DNA of 64,000 nt from Corynebacterium minutissimum (GTDB lineage: Bacteria; Actinomycetota; Actinomycetes; Mycobacteriales; Mycobacteriaceae): NCBI RefSeq assembly GCF_000805675.1, contig NZ_JSEF01000012.1, positions 186,001 through 250,000 on the forward strand. Direction: 5' to 3'. Shown piece after piece: positions 36,016 through 44,496 of this stretch. Position numbers and translations under genes: made by a program. Positions within the stretch are counted from its first letter, which is position 1, and each line of letters opens with the position of its first letter. Below the pieces are notes generated by a model. The model searched no databases and was not told the origin of the DNA. It saw only the letters and a program-made list of their open reading frames with translations.

Positions 36016-37146
36016 ATGGCAACCGTATCGTTCAAAGACGCTACTCTGACCTATCCTGGCGCCTCAGAGCCCACCGTAAAGAAGTTCAATTTGGACATTG
36101 CCGATGGCGAATTTCTCGTTCTCGTCGGCCCGTCCGGATGTGGTAAATCCACCACGCTGCGCATGTTGGCAGGTCTGGAAAACGTCACAGATGGCGCCAT
36201 CTACATCGGCGACAAGGACGTGACCAATGTTGCCCCGCGTGATCGTGACATTGCCATGGTTTTCCAGAACTACGCGCTCTATCCCCACATGACCGTGCGC
36301 GAGAACATGGGTTTCGCCCTCAAGATTGCTGGCAAGTCGCAGGACGAAATTAACCAGCGAGTCGATGAGGCAGCAGCAACCCTCGGCCTTACGGAGTATC
36401 TCGAGCGCAAGCCGAAGGCACTGTCGGGTGGTCAGCGCCAGCGCGTGGCCATGGGCCGTGCCATCGTTCGTAACCCGCAGGTCTTCCTCATGGATGAGCC
36501 CCTGTCGAACCTCGATGCCAAGCTCCGCGTCCAGACTCGTACCCAGATCGCCGCGCTACAGCGCAAGCTGGGAGTCACGACCGTCTACGTCACCCATGAC
36601 CAGACTGAGGCCTTGACCATGGGCGACCGCATCGCGGTGCTTAAGGACGGTTACCTCCAGCAAGTTGGTGCCCCGCGCGAGCTCTATGACCGCCCGGCCA
36701 ATGTCTTTGTCGCCGGCTTTATTGGCTCCCCAGCCATGAACCTCGGTACCTTCACGGTGAAGGATGGGGTGGCAACCTCTGGCCAGGCGCGTATCGCGCT
36801 CTCTGAAGAAACCCTCGCCGCAATGACTCCGGAGGACAACAACCGGATTACCATCGGTTTCCGCCCAGAAGCCTTGGAGATCATCCCCGAAGGCGAGTCC
36901 ACCGAGCACTCCATCCCGATTACCTTGGACTTCGTGGAGGAGCTTGGTTCCGATTCCTTCCTCTACGGCAAGCTCGTTGGCGATGGTGACCTTGGCTCCT
37001 CGGCCGAGGACGTTCCGGAGTCTGGTCAGATCGTCGTGCGCGCAGCTCCGAACACCGCGCCCGCTCCCGGCAGTGTGTTCCATGCCCGCATTGCTGAGGG
37101 CGGCCAACACAACTTCTCGGCATCGACCGGCGTCCGTCTGCCCTAA
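36016..37146 (+). CDS. musK: Sugar ABC transporter ATPase (MusK/MsiK type)
   Basis: The 376-aa ATPase energises carbohydrate ABC importers. Walker A GPSGCGKST is near residue 38, the signature LSGGQRQRVAMGRA is near 135, Walker B is VFLMDEPLSNLD, and a C-terminal TOBE/OB regulatory domain follows. Ser/Thr-rich or LacI-type neighbours are absent. Its position a gene upstream of a maltose-type binding protein and two permeases matches C. glutamicum musK. ATG 36016 follows GGAGGAG; an upstream in-frame start is unlikely. The C-terminal domain has family length, so it may also serve other sugar permeases lacking their own ATPase. Confidence 0.9.
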   Translation: MATVSFKDATLTYPGASEPTVKKFNLDIADGEFLVLVGPSGCGKSTTLRMLAGLENVTDGAIYIGDKDVTNVAPRDRDIAMVFQNYALYPHMTVRENMGFALKIAGKSQDEINQRVDEAAATLGLTEYLERKPKALSGGQRQRVAMGRAIVRNPQVFLMDEPLSNLDAKLRVQTRTQIAALQRKLGVTTVYVTHDQTEALTMGDRIAVLKDGYLQQVGAPRELYDRPANVFVAGFIGSPAMNLGTFTVKDGVATSGQARIALSEETLAAMTPEDNNRITIGFRPEALEIIPEGESTEHSIPITLDFVEELGSDSFLYGKLVGDGDLGSSAEDVPESGQIVVRAAPNTAPAPGSVFHARIAEGGQHNFSASTGVRLP

Positions 37147-37172
37147 GACGTCTGCGAAAGAGGTGACCTGTC

Positions 37173-38420
37173 ATGAAGGAGTCCATGAGCATCACCTCCT
37201 CGACGTATGCGTCAGCATTGCTGACGCTTCCCTGGGATACCCCTTTGGAGCACTGGCCCGATGAACTCATCGCCGCGCTGCCTAGGGGTATTTCTAGGCA
37301 CATCGTTCGCTTTGTGGGTGTCGAGCGAGGCATCGTCGCGGTGAAGGAGATTGGTGTGCGCACTGCTCATCATGAGTACAAGATGCTTCGCGAACTCCAG
37401 CGCTTAGGGGCGCCTAGCGTCCGTCCGGTTGCGGTAATTACTGGCCGCCATCCTGCGGATGAGGACTATGGCGAGCTCACTGCTGCTTTGGTCACCGAGC
37501 ACCTGGAATTCTCTCTGCCGTACCGTGAAATCTTTTCCCGACAACTGACAACCGTGGAGGCTGAGAAGCTCATCCGCGCCTTGTCCGTGTTGCTCGTGCG
37601 CATGCATCTGCTCAGCTTTTACTGGGGCGATGTGTCCCTGTCCAACACGCTTTTCCGGCGTGATGCCGAGACCTACTCGGCTTACCTCGTTGACGCTGAA
37701 ACAGGGGAATTTCAGCCAAATCTGTCCGAGTCACGCAGGCTTTACGACCTCGACATTGCCCGCGTAAACATCATCGGCGAACTCATGGACCTACAAGCGG
37801 GTGACTGTTTAGACGCGGACATCGATGCTATCGCGCTCGGCAGCCTCGTCGAGTCCTCGTATCTCGAGCTCTGGGAGGAACTCACCGCGGAAGAATCTGT
37901 GGACGCGAACGAGTACTGGAAAGTCTCCGAGCGCATTGATCGCCTCAATCAGCTGGGGTTCGAAGTGGGCGAACTCAAGGTCACCAAGGACGATTCCAAG
38001 CACACCGTCCGTATCCGGCCCGTTGTGGTGGACCCAGGGCATTACCGCGCGCAGCTCCTCAGTCTCACAGGGTTGAGTGTGGAGGAACACCAGGCCCAGC
38101 GTCTCCTCAGCTCCATTCAGGCCTACCAAGCAGTAGAATGCAGTCCCCATGTCGGCCTTACCCAAGCCGCACACCGCTGGATGACTCATGAATACGAACC
38201 CACCATTGCCGCCATTCCGGATGACATGCTGGGCAAGCTTGAACCAGCCCAGGTGTTTCACGAGATTACGGATCACCGCTGGTTTCTTTCTCAAGATAGG
38301 GGAGAAGCCGTTTCTCTCCCAGAGGCTACCGAGTCGTATCTCGCTACCGTACTGCCATCTCGCCGCGATGAGGCACGGCTTTTACGAACGGTTTCACGCA
38401 GTTCCGACGCAGAGCTTTAG
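37173..38420 (+). CDS. DUF4032-type protein with kinase-like fold
   Basis: 415 aa, soluble. The N-terminal half shows kinase-like features: VAVKEIGVRTAHHEYKMLRE (a possible ATP-lysine and alphaC glutamate), MHLLSFYWGDVSLSNTLFRR (an HxD..N-type catalytic loop with GD) and LVDAETGEFQP (a DxE/DFG-like metal site). The C-terminal half (from about residue 230) matches what I recall of the DUF4032 domain. It lies 26 bases after musK, in the same operon and ahead of musE. The context suggests a phosphotransferase acting on a sugar or controlling the transporter, but no substrate is known. Confidence 0.75.
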   Translation: MKESMSITSSTYASALLTLPWDTPLEHWPDELIAALPRGISRHIVRFVGVERGIVAVKEIGVRTAHHEYKMLRELQRLGAPSVRPVAVITGRHPADEDYGELTAALVTEHLEFSLPYREIFSRQLTTVEAEKLIRALSVLLVRMHLLSFYWGDVSLSNTLFRRDAETYSAYLVDAETGEFQPNLSESRRLYDLDIARVNIIGELMDLQAGDCLDADIDAIALGSLVESSYLELWEELTAEESVDANEYWKVSERIDRLNQLGFEVGELKVTKDDSKHTVRIRPVVVDPGHYRAQLLSLTGLSVEEHQAQRLLSSIQAYQAVECSPHVGLTQAAHRWMTHEYEPTIAAIPDDMLGKLEPAQVFHEITDHRWFLSQDRGEAVSLPEATESYLATVLPSRRDEARLLRTVSRSSDAEL

Positions 38421-38537
38421 TCACAAGATCGGCGATTTGTTATAACCGCCCGCGCGCCCTAGTTAACGCTGTGAACCAACAGATCTACAAACTTCTGAGG
38501 CGCACTTCCTTGTTCTAGAACCCATATTTGAGTCCGT

Positions 38538-38560
38538 ATGCCCCCATAAATGGGGCATTT
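38538..38560 (+). terminator. Possible terminator after the DUF4032 gene
   Basis: ATGCCCC (38538-38544) and GGGGCAT (38552-38558) enclose a 7-base loop; the stem extends with a bulge through CCGTA/TACGG. Only a short T-tract follows, so it is a weak candidate. Confidence 0.45.
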
Positions 38561-38622
38561 ACGGGCACTTGGCTATGCATATGGTCACAATCGGACGTAT
38601 TCGTGCAATTTATTTTTGTTTA

Positions 38623-38638
38623 TGTGGATTATCTCACT
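38623..38638. promoter_or_regulatory. GlxR (CRP-family) binding-site candidate
   Basis: TGTGGATTATCTCACT fits the corynebacterial GlxR consensus TGTGAnnTAnnTCACA in 10 of 12 defined positions. It lies about 180 bp before musE, where cAMP-GlxR control of maltose uptake is known in C. glutamicum. Confidence 0.6.
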
Positions 38639-38818
38639 AAAGTAGGAGTCAGGCTAACTAGTTCATAACCGGATATATCCCGTTAGTTTCACAACTAGTA
38701 GGCGCCGGGCGCCTCTTCTTTACTGAGGACAATGGCCCGGAGATAACCACATACGCAGGGGTCAGCGATTACTGCACGCCCCTTTAACCCGCGTTTCATC
38801 AAGAAAGATGAGGAAACA

Positions 38819-40153
38819 ATGAAGCGTCTCACTCGCATCGCGTCGGTCACCATGGCCTCCATGCTTGCCGCCGCCAGCCTCGTAGCTTGCTCCTCCAGTT
38901 CTGCAGACGACGAAGGCGATGTCTACTTCCTGAACTTCAAGCCTGAGCAGGATGCCGCATACCAAGAGATTGCTAAGGCCTATACCGAGGAAACCGGCGT
39001 GAAGGTCAAGGTCGTTACCGCCGCCTCCGGCTCCTATGAGCAGACGCTCAAGGCTGAGATTGGTAAGGACGAAGCCCCGACGCTCTTCCAAGTAAACGGC
39101 CCGGCAGGATTCATCACCTGGCAGGACTACATGGCTGACATGTCCGATACTGAGGTGGCAAAGCAGCTCACCGAGGATATTCCGCCACTCACCACCGAGG
39201 ACGGCGAAGTACGCGGTGTTCCGTTTGCTGTAGAGGGATTCGGAATCATCTACAACGACGAGATCTTCGACAAGTACATCGCAACCTCTGGCGCAAAGAT
39301 CAAGTCCACCGATGAAATCACCAGCTACAAGAAGCTCGAGGAAGTTGCCAAGGATATGCAGTCCAAGAAGGACGAGCTCGGCATTGACGGCGCCTTCGCT
39401 TCCACCTCCTTGACCTCTGGTGAAGACTGGCGCTGGCAGACTCACCTGGCTAACGCCCCAATTTGGCAGGAGTACCAGGACAAGAACGTCGAAGACACCA
39501 ACGAAATTGATTTCTCCTACAACAAGGAGTTCAAGAACCTCTTCGACCTCTACCTGGACAATTCCACCGTGGAAAAGACTCTCGCTCCGTCCAAGACGGT
39601 GACCGACTCCATGGCTGAGTTTGCCCAAGGCAAGGCCGCCATGGTCCAGAACGGTAACTGGGCATGGTCCCAGATTTCTGAGACCTCTGGCAACGTGGTG
39701 AAGGAAGACAAGATTAAGTTCCTCCCGATGTACATGGGCCTTCCGGATGAGGAGAAGTTTGGCCTCAACGTTGGTACCGAGAACTACCTCGGCATCAACT
39801 CCGAGGCATCTGAAGCAGACCAGCAGGCCACGAAGGACTTCGTCGACTGGCTGTTTACTTCTGATGCAGGCAAGGAGCACGTGGTCAACGACCTAGGCTT
39901 CATCGCGCCATTCGAGTCCTACACCGAGGAAGACACTCCAAGCGATCCGCTGGCAAAGCAGGTGGCAGAGGCCATCGCAAACAAGGATCTCACCACGTAT
40001 CCATGGAACTTCCAGTACTTCCCGTCCCAGCAGTTCAAGGATGACTTTGGCCAGGCTCTCTCGCAGTACGCCTCCGGCACCTTGAAGTGGGAGGATGTTG
40101 TTGCTCAGTTTAAGGACAATTGGGCCGCTGAAAAGGAAACCAACTGGGGTTAA
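38819..40153 (+). CDS. musE: Maltose-type ABC transporter binding lipoprotein
   Basis: The 444-aa extracytoplasmic sugar-binding protein has a lipoprotein signal peptide (lipobox LVAC, Cys24) and the two-lobe family 1 fold (VYFLNFKPEQDAAYQEIAKA; QVNGPAGFITWQDYM; EFAQGKAAMVQNGNWAW; WLFTSDAGKEHVVN). Together with the two permeases, the nearby ATPase and the DUF624 protein it forms a MusEFGK2I-like maltose importer; maltose itself is inferred from gene order. The ATG at 38819 follows GATGAGGAAAC. It is separated from the first permease by 173 bp of GC-rich stem-loops, which would favour excess of the binding protein. Confidence 0.9.
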   Translation: MKRLTRIASVTMASMLAAASLVACSSSSADDEGDVYFLNFKPEQDAAYQEIAKAYTEETGVKVKVVTAASGSYEQTLKAEIGKDEAPTLFQVNGPAGFITWQDYMADMSDTEVAKQLTEDIPPLTTEDGEVRGVPFAVEGFGIIYNDEIFDKYIATSGAKIKSTDEITSYKKLEEVAKDMQSKKDELGIDGAFASTSLTSGEDWRWQTHLANAPIWQEYQDKNVEDTNEIDFSYNKEFKNLFDLYLDNSTVEKTLAPSKTVTDSMAEFAQGKAAMVQNGNWAWSQISETSGNVVKEDKIKFLPMYMGLPDEEKFGLNVGTENYLGINSEASEADQQATKDFVDWLFTSDAGKEHVVNDLGFIAPFESYTEEDTPSDPLAKQVAEAIANKDLTTYPWNFQYFPSQQFKDDFGQALSQYASGTLKWEDVVAQFKDNWAAEKETNWG

Positions 40154-40326
40154 TTGATAACTCCTAGGGGCTACGGCCCCAGCCCGCTCCCTCTGTGGGG
40201 GCGTGTGCTACCCCTCTCAAGAGCAGTCAACGCAGGGGGAGGGGAAGCAGACGCTCTCACACACCGCGTGTGCGAGCCGCGCACGATTCACTCACACAGT
40301 TTTACTGAATTGAAGGTCTCACCACC
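40154..40326 (+). other. Structured intercistronic segment between musE and musF
   Basis: GC-rich with several potential stems (GGGGCTACGGCCCC near 40173; CCCCTCTC against GGGGAGGGG around 40213-40244; ACACACCGCGTGTG near 40259). There is no reading frame with support. The likely role is mRNA stabilisation or partial termination downstream of the abundantly needed binding protein. Confidence 0.5.
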
Positions 40327-41172
40327 ATGCAAGCAACGCTGAAGAAGTACTTCCCAGTCTTTGTCTTGCCCACCTTGCTGGCATTCATGATTGCCTTCTT
40401 GGTCCCATTCATCGTGGGTTTCTTCCTGTCATTCACGAAGTTCACCACAATCACCAACGCCAAGTGGGTGGGCATTGACAACTACGTCAAAGCTTTCTCC
40501 GAACGCGAAGGTTTTATCTCAGCCTTCGGTTTCACCGTCCTCGTGGTCATCGTCTCGGTGATCACCGTTAATGTCTTCGCCTTCCTCTTGGCGTGGATGC
40601 TGACCCGCAAACTGCGAGGTACCAACTTCTTCCGCACAGTGTTCTTTATGCCTAATCTCATCGGTGGCATCGTGCTGGGTTACACCTGGCAGACGATGAT
40701 CAATGCGGTCCTCGCCAACTATGCCACCACGATTTCGGCCGACTGGAAGTTCGGCTACGCCGGCCTCATCATGCTGCTCAACTGGCAGCTCATTGGCTAC
40801 ATGATGATTATCTACATCGCCGGCTTGCAGAACGTTCCACCAGAACTCATCGAAGCCGCTGAGCTTGATGGCGTTAACAAGTGGGAAATGCTCCGCCACG
40901 TGACCATCCCGATGGTCATGCCATCGATCACCATTTGTCTCTTCCTCACTCTGTCGAATTCCTTCAAACTCTTCGACCAGAACCTAGCACTGACCAACGG
41001 TGCGCCTGGCGGACAGACGGAAATGGTGGCGCTCAACATCGTCAACACGCTGTTCAACCGAATGAACGTCGAAGGCGTGGGACAGGCCAAGGCCGTCATC
41101 TTCGTCGTCGTTGTGGTCGTCATCGCGTACTTCCAGCTGCGCGCGACCCGCTCCAAGGAAATCGAGGCTTAA
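40327..41172 (+). CDS. musF: Maltose-type ABC transporter permease 1
   Basis: 281 aa with six membrane helices and the binding-protein-dependent EAA loop (LIEAAELDGVNKWEMLRHVTIP, about residues 178-199), which contacts the ATPase. It is a MalF/UgpA-type permease without the long MalF insertion. The ATG at 40327 follows GAAGGTCTCACC. It is followed after 3 bases by the second permease, so translation is coupled. Confidence 0.92.
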   Translation: MQATLKKYFPVFVLPTLLAFMIAFLVPFIVGFFLSFTKFTTITNAKWVGIDNYVKAFSEREGFISAFGFTVLVVIVSVITVNVFAFLLAWMLTRKLRGTNFFRTVFFMPNLIGGIVLGYTWQTMINAVLANYATTISADWKFGYAGLIMLLNWQLIGYMMIIYIAGLQNVPPELIEAAELDGVNKWEMLRHVTIPMVMPSITICLFLTLSNSFKLFDQNLALTNGAPGGQTEMVALNIVNTLFNRMNVEGVGQAKAVIFVVVVVVIAYFQLRATRSKEIEA

Positions 41173-41175
41173 GTC

Positions 41176-42090
41176 ATGACTACCAGCACTTCAGCGCAAG
41201 CCGTTCCGGCCACCAAGAAGAAGGAGCACAAACTACCTTCAGACAATGAAACCCGCATGTCGGGTGCTGCCAAGTTCGTGATCTACGCCATCCTGGTGTT
41301 CTTCACCTTCGTGTTCCTTGGCCCGATCCTCTTCATCTTTATCAACTCTTTCAAGTCGAAGTTCGCGATTTCCTCGGACCCGTTCTCCTTGCCGGTTGGC
41401 GAAACCTGGGTAGGATTTGAGAACTTCATGGTGGGACTCACCAAGCAGGGCTTCCTTGAGGCCACGCTGTGGTCCTTCGTCATCACGATTCTCTCCGTTA
41501 TCGTCATCGTGTTCTTCTCCGCCATGACGGCCTATTACATCACGCGCGTCAAGACCTGGTGGACTAATTTGCTGTACTACCTGTTCGTCGTATCCATGAT
41601 TATCCCGTTCCAGATGGTCATGTTCCCGACGGTCAAGATTGCTGACATGCTCCACCTCAATAACCCACTAGGAATTGTGGTCCTGTACTTGGGCTTCGGT
41701 TCTGGACTCTCGGTGTTCATGTTTGCAGGCTTTGTAAAATCGATTCCTATCGATGTTGAGGAAGCCGCCATGATTGATGGCTGTGGCCCGATTCAGAACT
41801 ACTTCCGCGTGGTGTGGCCTATGCTCAAGCCCACTGCCGTAACGGTTGCCATTCTTAACGCCATGTGGGTATGGAACGACTACCTGCTACCGTACTTGGT
41901 CATTGGTTTGTCGACCCGCTACAAGACCATCCCGGTGGTTATCCAGTCCTTCGTCGGTTCCAACGGTAACCGCGATATGGGTGCCATGATGGCCATGCTC
42001 GTGCTCGCCATCATTCCGATTGTCATCTTCTATTTCTCGACGCAGAAGCACATTATCGAAGGCGTGGCCGCGGGCGCGGTCAAGGGCTAA
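41176..42090 (+). CDS. musG: Maltose-type ABC transporter permease 2
   Basis: 304-aa MalG-type permease. A polar N-terminus of about 35 residues (Ser/Lys-rich) precedes six helices. The EAA loop is VEEAAMIDGCGPIQNYFRVVWP (about residues 194-215). The protein ends with the family-typical ...QKHIIEGVAAGAVKG, and the musG-musF pair forms the membrane pore. A perfect 13-bp stem terminator follows at 42121-42154, so the DUF624 gene beyond depends on read-through or its own promoter. Confidence 0.92.
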   Translation: MTTSTSAQAVPATKKKEHKLPSDNETRMSGAAKFVIYAILVFFTFVFLGPILFIFINSFKSKFAISSDPFSLPVGETWVGFENFMVGLTKQGFLEATLWSFVITILSVIVIVFFSAMTAYYITRVKTWWTNLLYYLFVVSMIIPFQMVMFPTVKIADMLHLNNPLGIVVLYLGFGSGLSVFMFAGFVKSIPIDVEEAAMIDGCGPIQNYFRVVWPMLKPTAVTVAILNAMWVWNDYLLPYLVIGLSTRYKTIPVVIQSFVGSNGNRDMGAMMAMLVLAIIPIVIFYFSTQKHIIEGVAAGAVKG

Positions 42091-42120
42091 GCAATCTCGG
42101 CCTCGAACCACCATCGTGTC

Positions 42121-42158
42121 AACAAGCCTCCCGTAACCAGTCGGGAGGCTTGTTCTCT
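42121..42158 (+). terminator. Intrinsic terminator between musG and musI
   Basis: AACAAGCCTCCCG (42121-42133) and CGGGAGGCTTGTT (42142-42154) are perfectly complementary across an 8-base loop, followed by CTCT. Confidence 0.8.
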
Positions 42159-42191
42159 GTTGTCAGCTCACATCCGATAGGTTAGGAAACC

Positions 42192-42824
42192 ATGAACCGC
42201 TTCCTAGGGCCCGAATCGAAGTTCTATGCCGTTCTGAGCCTGTTCGCTGACCTTGTCATCGTCAACGTGCTTGTCGTCATCACATGTTTTCCAGTGGTAA
42301 CCGGAGGGATGTCGCTGCGTACGGCTCACGAGGTCACCGGTCACATGGTTCGGGAGGAGGGCTCGCGACGTGGTTCCGCATTCATCCGGAACTTGCTCAC
42401 CCGTCCATGGACCAATACCGCCTGGTGGCTCATCTGTCTCGCAGCAGTAGGGCTAACTGCATATGAGTTCGCCATCATTGCAAGGGCCGACCTAGGGCAC
42501 ATGGGTATCGTTTTACGTGCCGCACTTATCTCCGGACTCATCGTACTGAGCTGCATCAGTGTGTGGTTCTTCCATCTCGATGCGCCGAACATTGGGTTTC
42601 GGCGTCGGTGTGCAGCAGCCATAACCAACGCAGTAGCGCACTTACCTCGAACACTCCTGGCCATTGCGCCAGGTGTGCTCTTGGTTCTCTTTCCGTTCTT
42701 TTTCCCGGAACAATGGGGGAGTTACGTATTCTTCCTCGCCGTGCTCGGCCCGGCCCTCGCCATTTACCTAGCTGAGCTTGCGCTGCAGTGGCCAGAGCTC
42801 TCGACGCAGGCAGCACGTGACTGA
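42192..42824 (+). CDS. musI: DUF624/YesL-like membrane protein, MusI candidate
   Basis: 210 aa with about five membrane helices. The N-terminal motif FYAVLSLFADLVIVNVLVVI followed by TCFPVVTGGMSLRTAH is typical of DUF624 proteins, which are found beside sugar ABC transporters. In C. glutamicum a small membrane protein, MusI, is needed for maltose uptake by MusEFGK2; gene order and size make this its likely counterpart. The ATG at 42192 follows GGTTAGGAAACC. It sits after a strong terminator, so it may be made at a lower level than the pore. A hairpin shared with rbpA follows. Confidence 0.75.
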   Translation: MNRFLGPESKFYAVLSLFADLVIVNVLVVITCFPVVTGGMSLRTAHEVTGHMVREEGSRRGSAFIRNLLTRPWTNTAWWLICLAAVGLTAYEFAIIARADLGHMGIVLRAALISGLIVLSCISVWFFHLDAPNIGFRRRCAAAITNAVAHLPRTLLAIAPGVLLVLFPFFFPEQWGSYVFFLAVLGPALAIYLAELALQWPELSTQAARD

Positions 42825-42836
42825 TAAAACGACAAT

Positions 42837-42868
42837 AGGGTAGAGGCACCCACATGGGCCTCTACCCT
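42837..42868. terminator. Hairpin between convergent musI and rbpA
   Basis: AGGGTAGAGGC (42837-42847) pairs perfectly with GCCTCTACCCT (42858-42868). It is bounded by AT-rich sequence on both sides and could serve both strands. Confidence 0.65.
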
Positions 42869-42875
42869 TCGTCAT

Positions 42876-42899
42876 CACCACACGAAGCTCGGTGTGGTG
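42876..42899 (-). terminator. Hairpin immediately after the rbpA stop
   Basis: CACCACAC (42876-42883) and GTGTGGTG (42892-42899) form an 8-bp stem directly adjoining the rbpA stop codon; there is no clear T-run. Confidence 0.45.
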
Positions 42900-43283
42900 T
42901 TAGGACTCATTTTCTTCCTGTTCCTTCTGCTCCTTAAGCAAGCGAGCAGCTGCGCGACGGCGGGAACGGAGGTTGTCGATGCGCTCCGTCAACAATTCAT
43001 CAAGTTCCTCGATAGAGCGACGCTCACGCAGCATGTCCCAGTGGGTACGCGGCGGCTTGATTGGCTTGGATTCCACGCCTTCGCCCTCCACGAGGGTGCC
43101 AAGCTTGCCATTCTTGCACATCCACTCCTCAGGAATTTCCGCATCGTCCGCGAATGGCACCTCGTAAATCTCGCCGTCCTCGGTGCGGTATTTCACCATT
43201 TGGCGGGGTGCCAAATCGTGGTCACGGTCGGTTTCGTAGCTCACTGCGCCCATGCGGCTGCCACGGAGCACGCGATCTGCCAT
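42900..43283 (-). CDS. rbpA: RNA polymerase-binding protein RbpA
   Basis: The 127-aa actinobacterial transcription factor binds sigma and stabilises the open complex. The start MADRVLRGSRMGAVSYETDR is the N-terminal tail, a small beta core (VKYRTEDGEIYEVPFADDA) follows, and the basic linker and sigma-interaction helix (PRTHWDMLRERRSIEELDEL) are conserved. Only one cysteine is left, so the zinc site of the Streptomyces type is not complete. The acidic C-terminus EQKEQEENES is longer than usual. A -10-like TATACT lies upstream near 43350 on the minus strand. Confidence 0.93.
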   Translation of the reverse strand: MADRVLRGSRMGAVSYETDRDHDLAPRQMVKYRTEDGEIYEVPFADDAEIPEEWMCKNGKLGTLVEGEGVESKPIKPPRTHWDMLRERRSIEELDELLTERIDNLRSRRRAAARLLKEQKEQEENES

Positions 43284-43412
43284 GCAACATCATCCTTTTC
43301 AAGTAGTGAGGGAGGGTAAGGATCGACCTTTATCACCTAAAGTTCCTCTAGTATAACGAACGGCCCCAAGCCTTTGTTCCCACCCTCAGCTTTATGGGCT
43401 AAGGTGTGTGGA

Positions 43413-43772
43413 GTGATTGGTACACAGGATCGGCAGCCAGGCTCGCCACGTCGAAAAGGCGCCACCACCTGCCAATGGTGCGGCAAAGACATCCCGCAGG
43501 GCGGGCGCGGTCGACCACGCAAGTTCTGCTCTGCCTCATGTAAGCAGCGTGCATATGAGCAGCGCCAGAACGTAGCGGGAACTACCATCCCTGCCAATGC
43601 CGTTATCCTCACCCCAGAAAAGGCAGATCAGCTTCGAGATAGCCTCTTTGAGTTGCGTTGCTGCGCAGAGGATGTGGCAACGGCGGCGTCAGAAAGCGCC
43701 AGCGCCGAAGAGATGGAGGAGCTGTGTACGGAGCTGGTCACGTTAGCACGCAAGCTGGAGGAATTGAGATAG
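43413..43772 (+). CDS. Small zinc-finger protein of unknown function
   Basis: About 119 aa from a GTG at 43413 (the start is uncertain; a GTG at 43404 is possible). The N-terminal region has a Cys4 pattern, TCQWCGKDIPQG...KFCSASCKQRAYEQRQN, like MYM/FCS-type or DNA-associated zinc ribbons with a basic helix. The C-terminal half is acidic and helical (LRDSLFELRCCAEDVA; AEEMEELCTELVTLARKLEE), suggesting a coiled-coil dimer. It may bind nucleic acid. It is divergent from rbpA and followed by the yceI-like gene after 3 bases, so the two are probably co-transcribed. Confidence 0.78.
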   Translation: MIGTQDRQPGSPRRKGATTCQWCGKDIPQGGRGRPRKFCSASCKQRAYEQRQNVAGTTIPANAVILTPEKADQLRDSLFELRCCAEDVATAASESASAEEMEELCTELVTLARKLEELR

Positions 43773-43775
43773 AAC

Positions 43776-44474
43776 ATGAAATCTGTATTTGGTAACCGCA
43801 AGCTGGTCATCAGCATCTTCGTGATTCTGATTCTCGCCTCGACCGCATTAGCTCTCGGACCGCTCGTGTTCTCCCTGGTTATGGGCCGCGGTGTCAAGAC
43901 TGAGCCGATCAATCTAGACCGAATTAAGGCAGCGTCGACTGAGCTTGACGGCGAATGGCACGTGGTCAAAGGCTCACCATATAACTTCACATCAGCGGGC
44001 TTTACTATCGACGAAATCCTTCCTGCAGACAAGCGCACTACCTCTGGCTCAACCAAAGAAGTTACTGGTCAGGCCACCATTTCAGGCTCGGTTGTAGAGG
44101 AAGCCACCATCACCGTAGATATGACCTCGCTTACCACCGATAAGAAGGTGCGCGATCAGAACATGAAGACCAAACTCTTTGAGGTCACAAGGTTCCCAGA
44201 GTCAACGTTTACGCTGACCGAACCGGCCGATCTATCCAGCGTTCCTGATGATGCCTCACCAGCCACCATTCCGCTCACCGGTGATCTCACCATCCATGGC
44301 GAAACCCAGAAGGTCACGGCAGATTTCCAGGTCGTGCGCGATGGTGACACCATCATCCTCGGCGGCGATATCCCGATAAACCGCTTGGACTTCGGCATTG
44401 AGACCCCTGAGATGATCGCCGCCAAAATCTCTGAGGTGGGCGACGTCAACGTCCGCGTGACTCTTCAGAAATAA
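43776..44474 (+). CDS. Membrane-anchored YceI family lipocalin-like protein
   Basis: 232 aa: an uncleaved N-terminal membrane helix (residues 10-35, LVISIFVILILASTALALG), then a YceI beta-barrel domain (DGEWHVVKGSPYNFTSAGF; MTSLTTDKKVRDQNMKTKLFE; FPESTFTLTEP; LTGDLTIHGETQKVTADFQV). YceI proteins bind polyisoprenoid or amide lipids in the cell envelope. Actinobacterial forms are often membrane-tethered as here. It follows the zinc-finger gene closely, and a 54-aa membrane peptide gene follows after 22 bases. Confidence 0.9.
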   Translation: MKSVFGNRKLVISIFVILILASTALALGPLVFSLVMGRGVKTEPINLDRIKAASTELDGEWHVVKGSPYNFTSAGFTIDEILPADKRTTSGSTKEVTGQATISGSVVEEATITVDMTSLTTDKKVRDQNMKTKLFEVTRFPESTFTLTEPADLSSVPDDASPATIPLTGDLTIHGETQKVTADFQVVRDGDTIILGGDIPINRLDFGIETPEMIAAKISEVGDVNVRVTLQK

Positions 44475-44496
44475 CCTGCTTTAGGGCATATCAATT

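Larger units (their letters stand above)
38421..38818. other. 398-bp regulatory gap upstream of musE
   Basis: No gene is seen. The segment holds a hairpin at 38538-38558 that may end the musK unit, a GlxR/CRP-like palindrome at 38623-38638, and an AGGCGCCGGGCGCCT hairpin near 38699 followed by TCTTCTTT within what would be the musE leader. Confidence 0.6.

Noticed and set aside
38762..39880. 372-codon open frame antisense to musE
   Set aside because: A shadow of the musE codon usage; the sense protein has a full signal peptide and fold.
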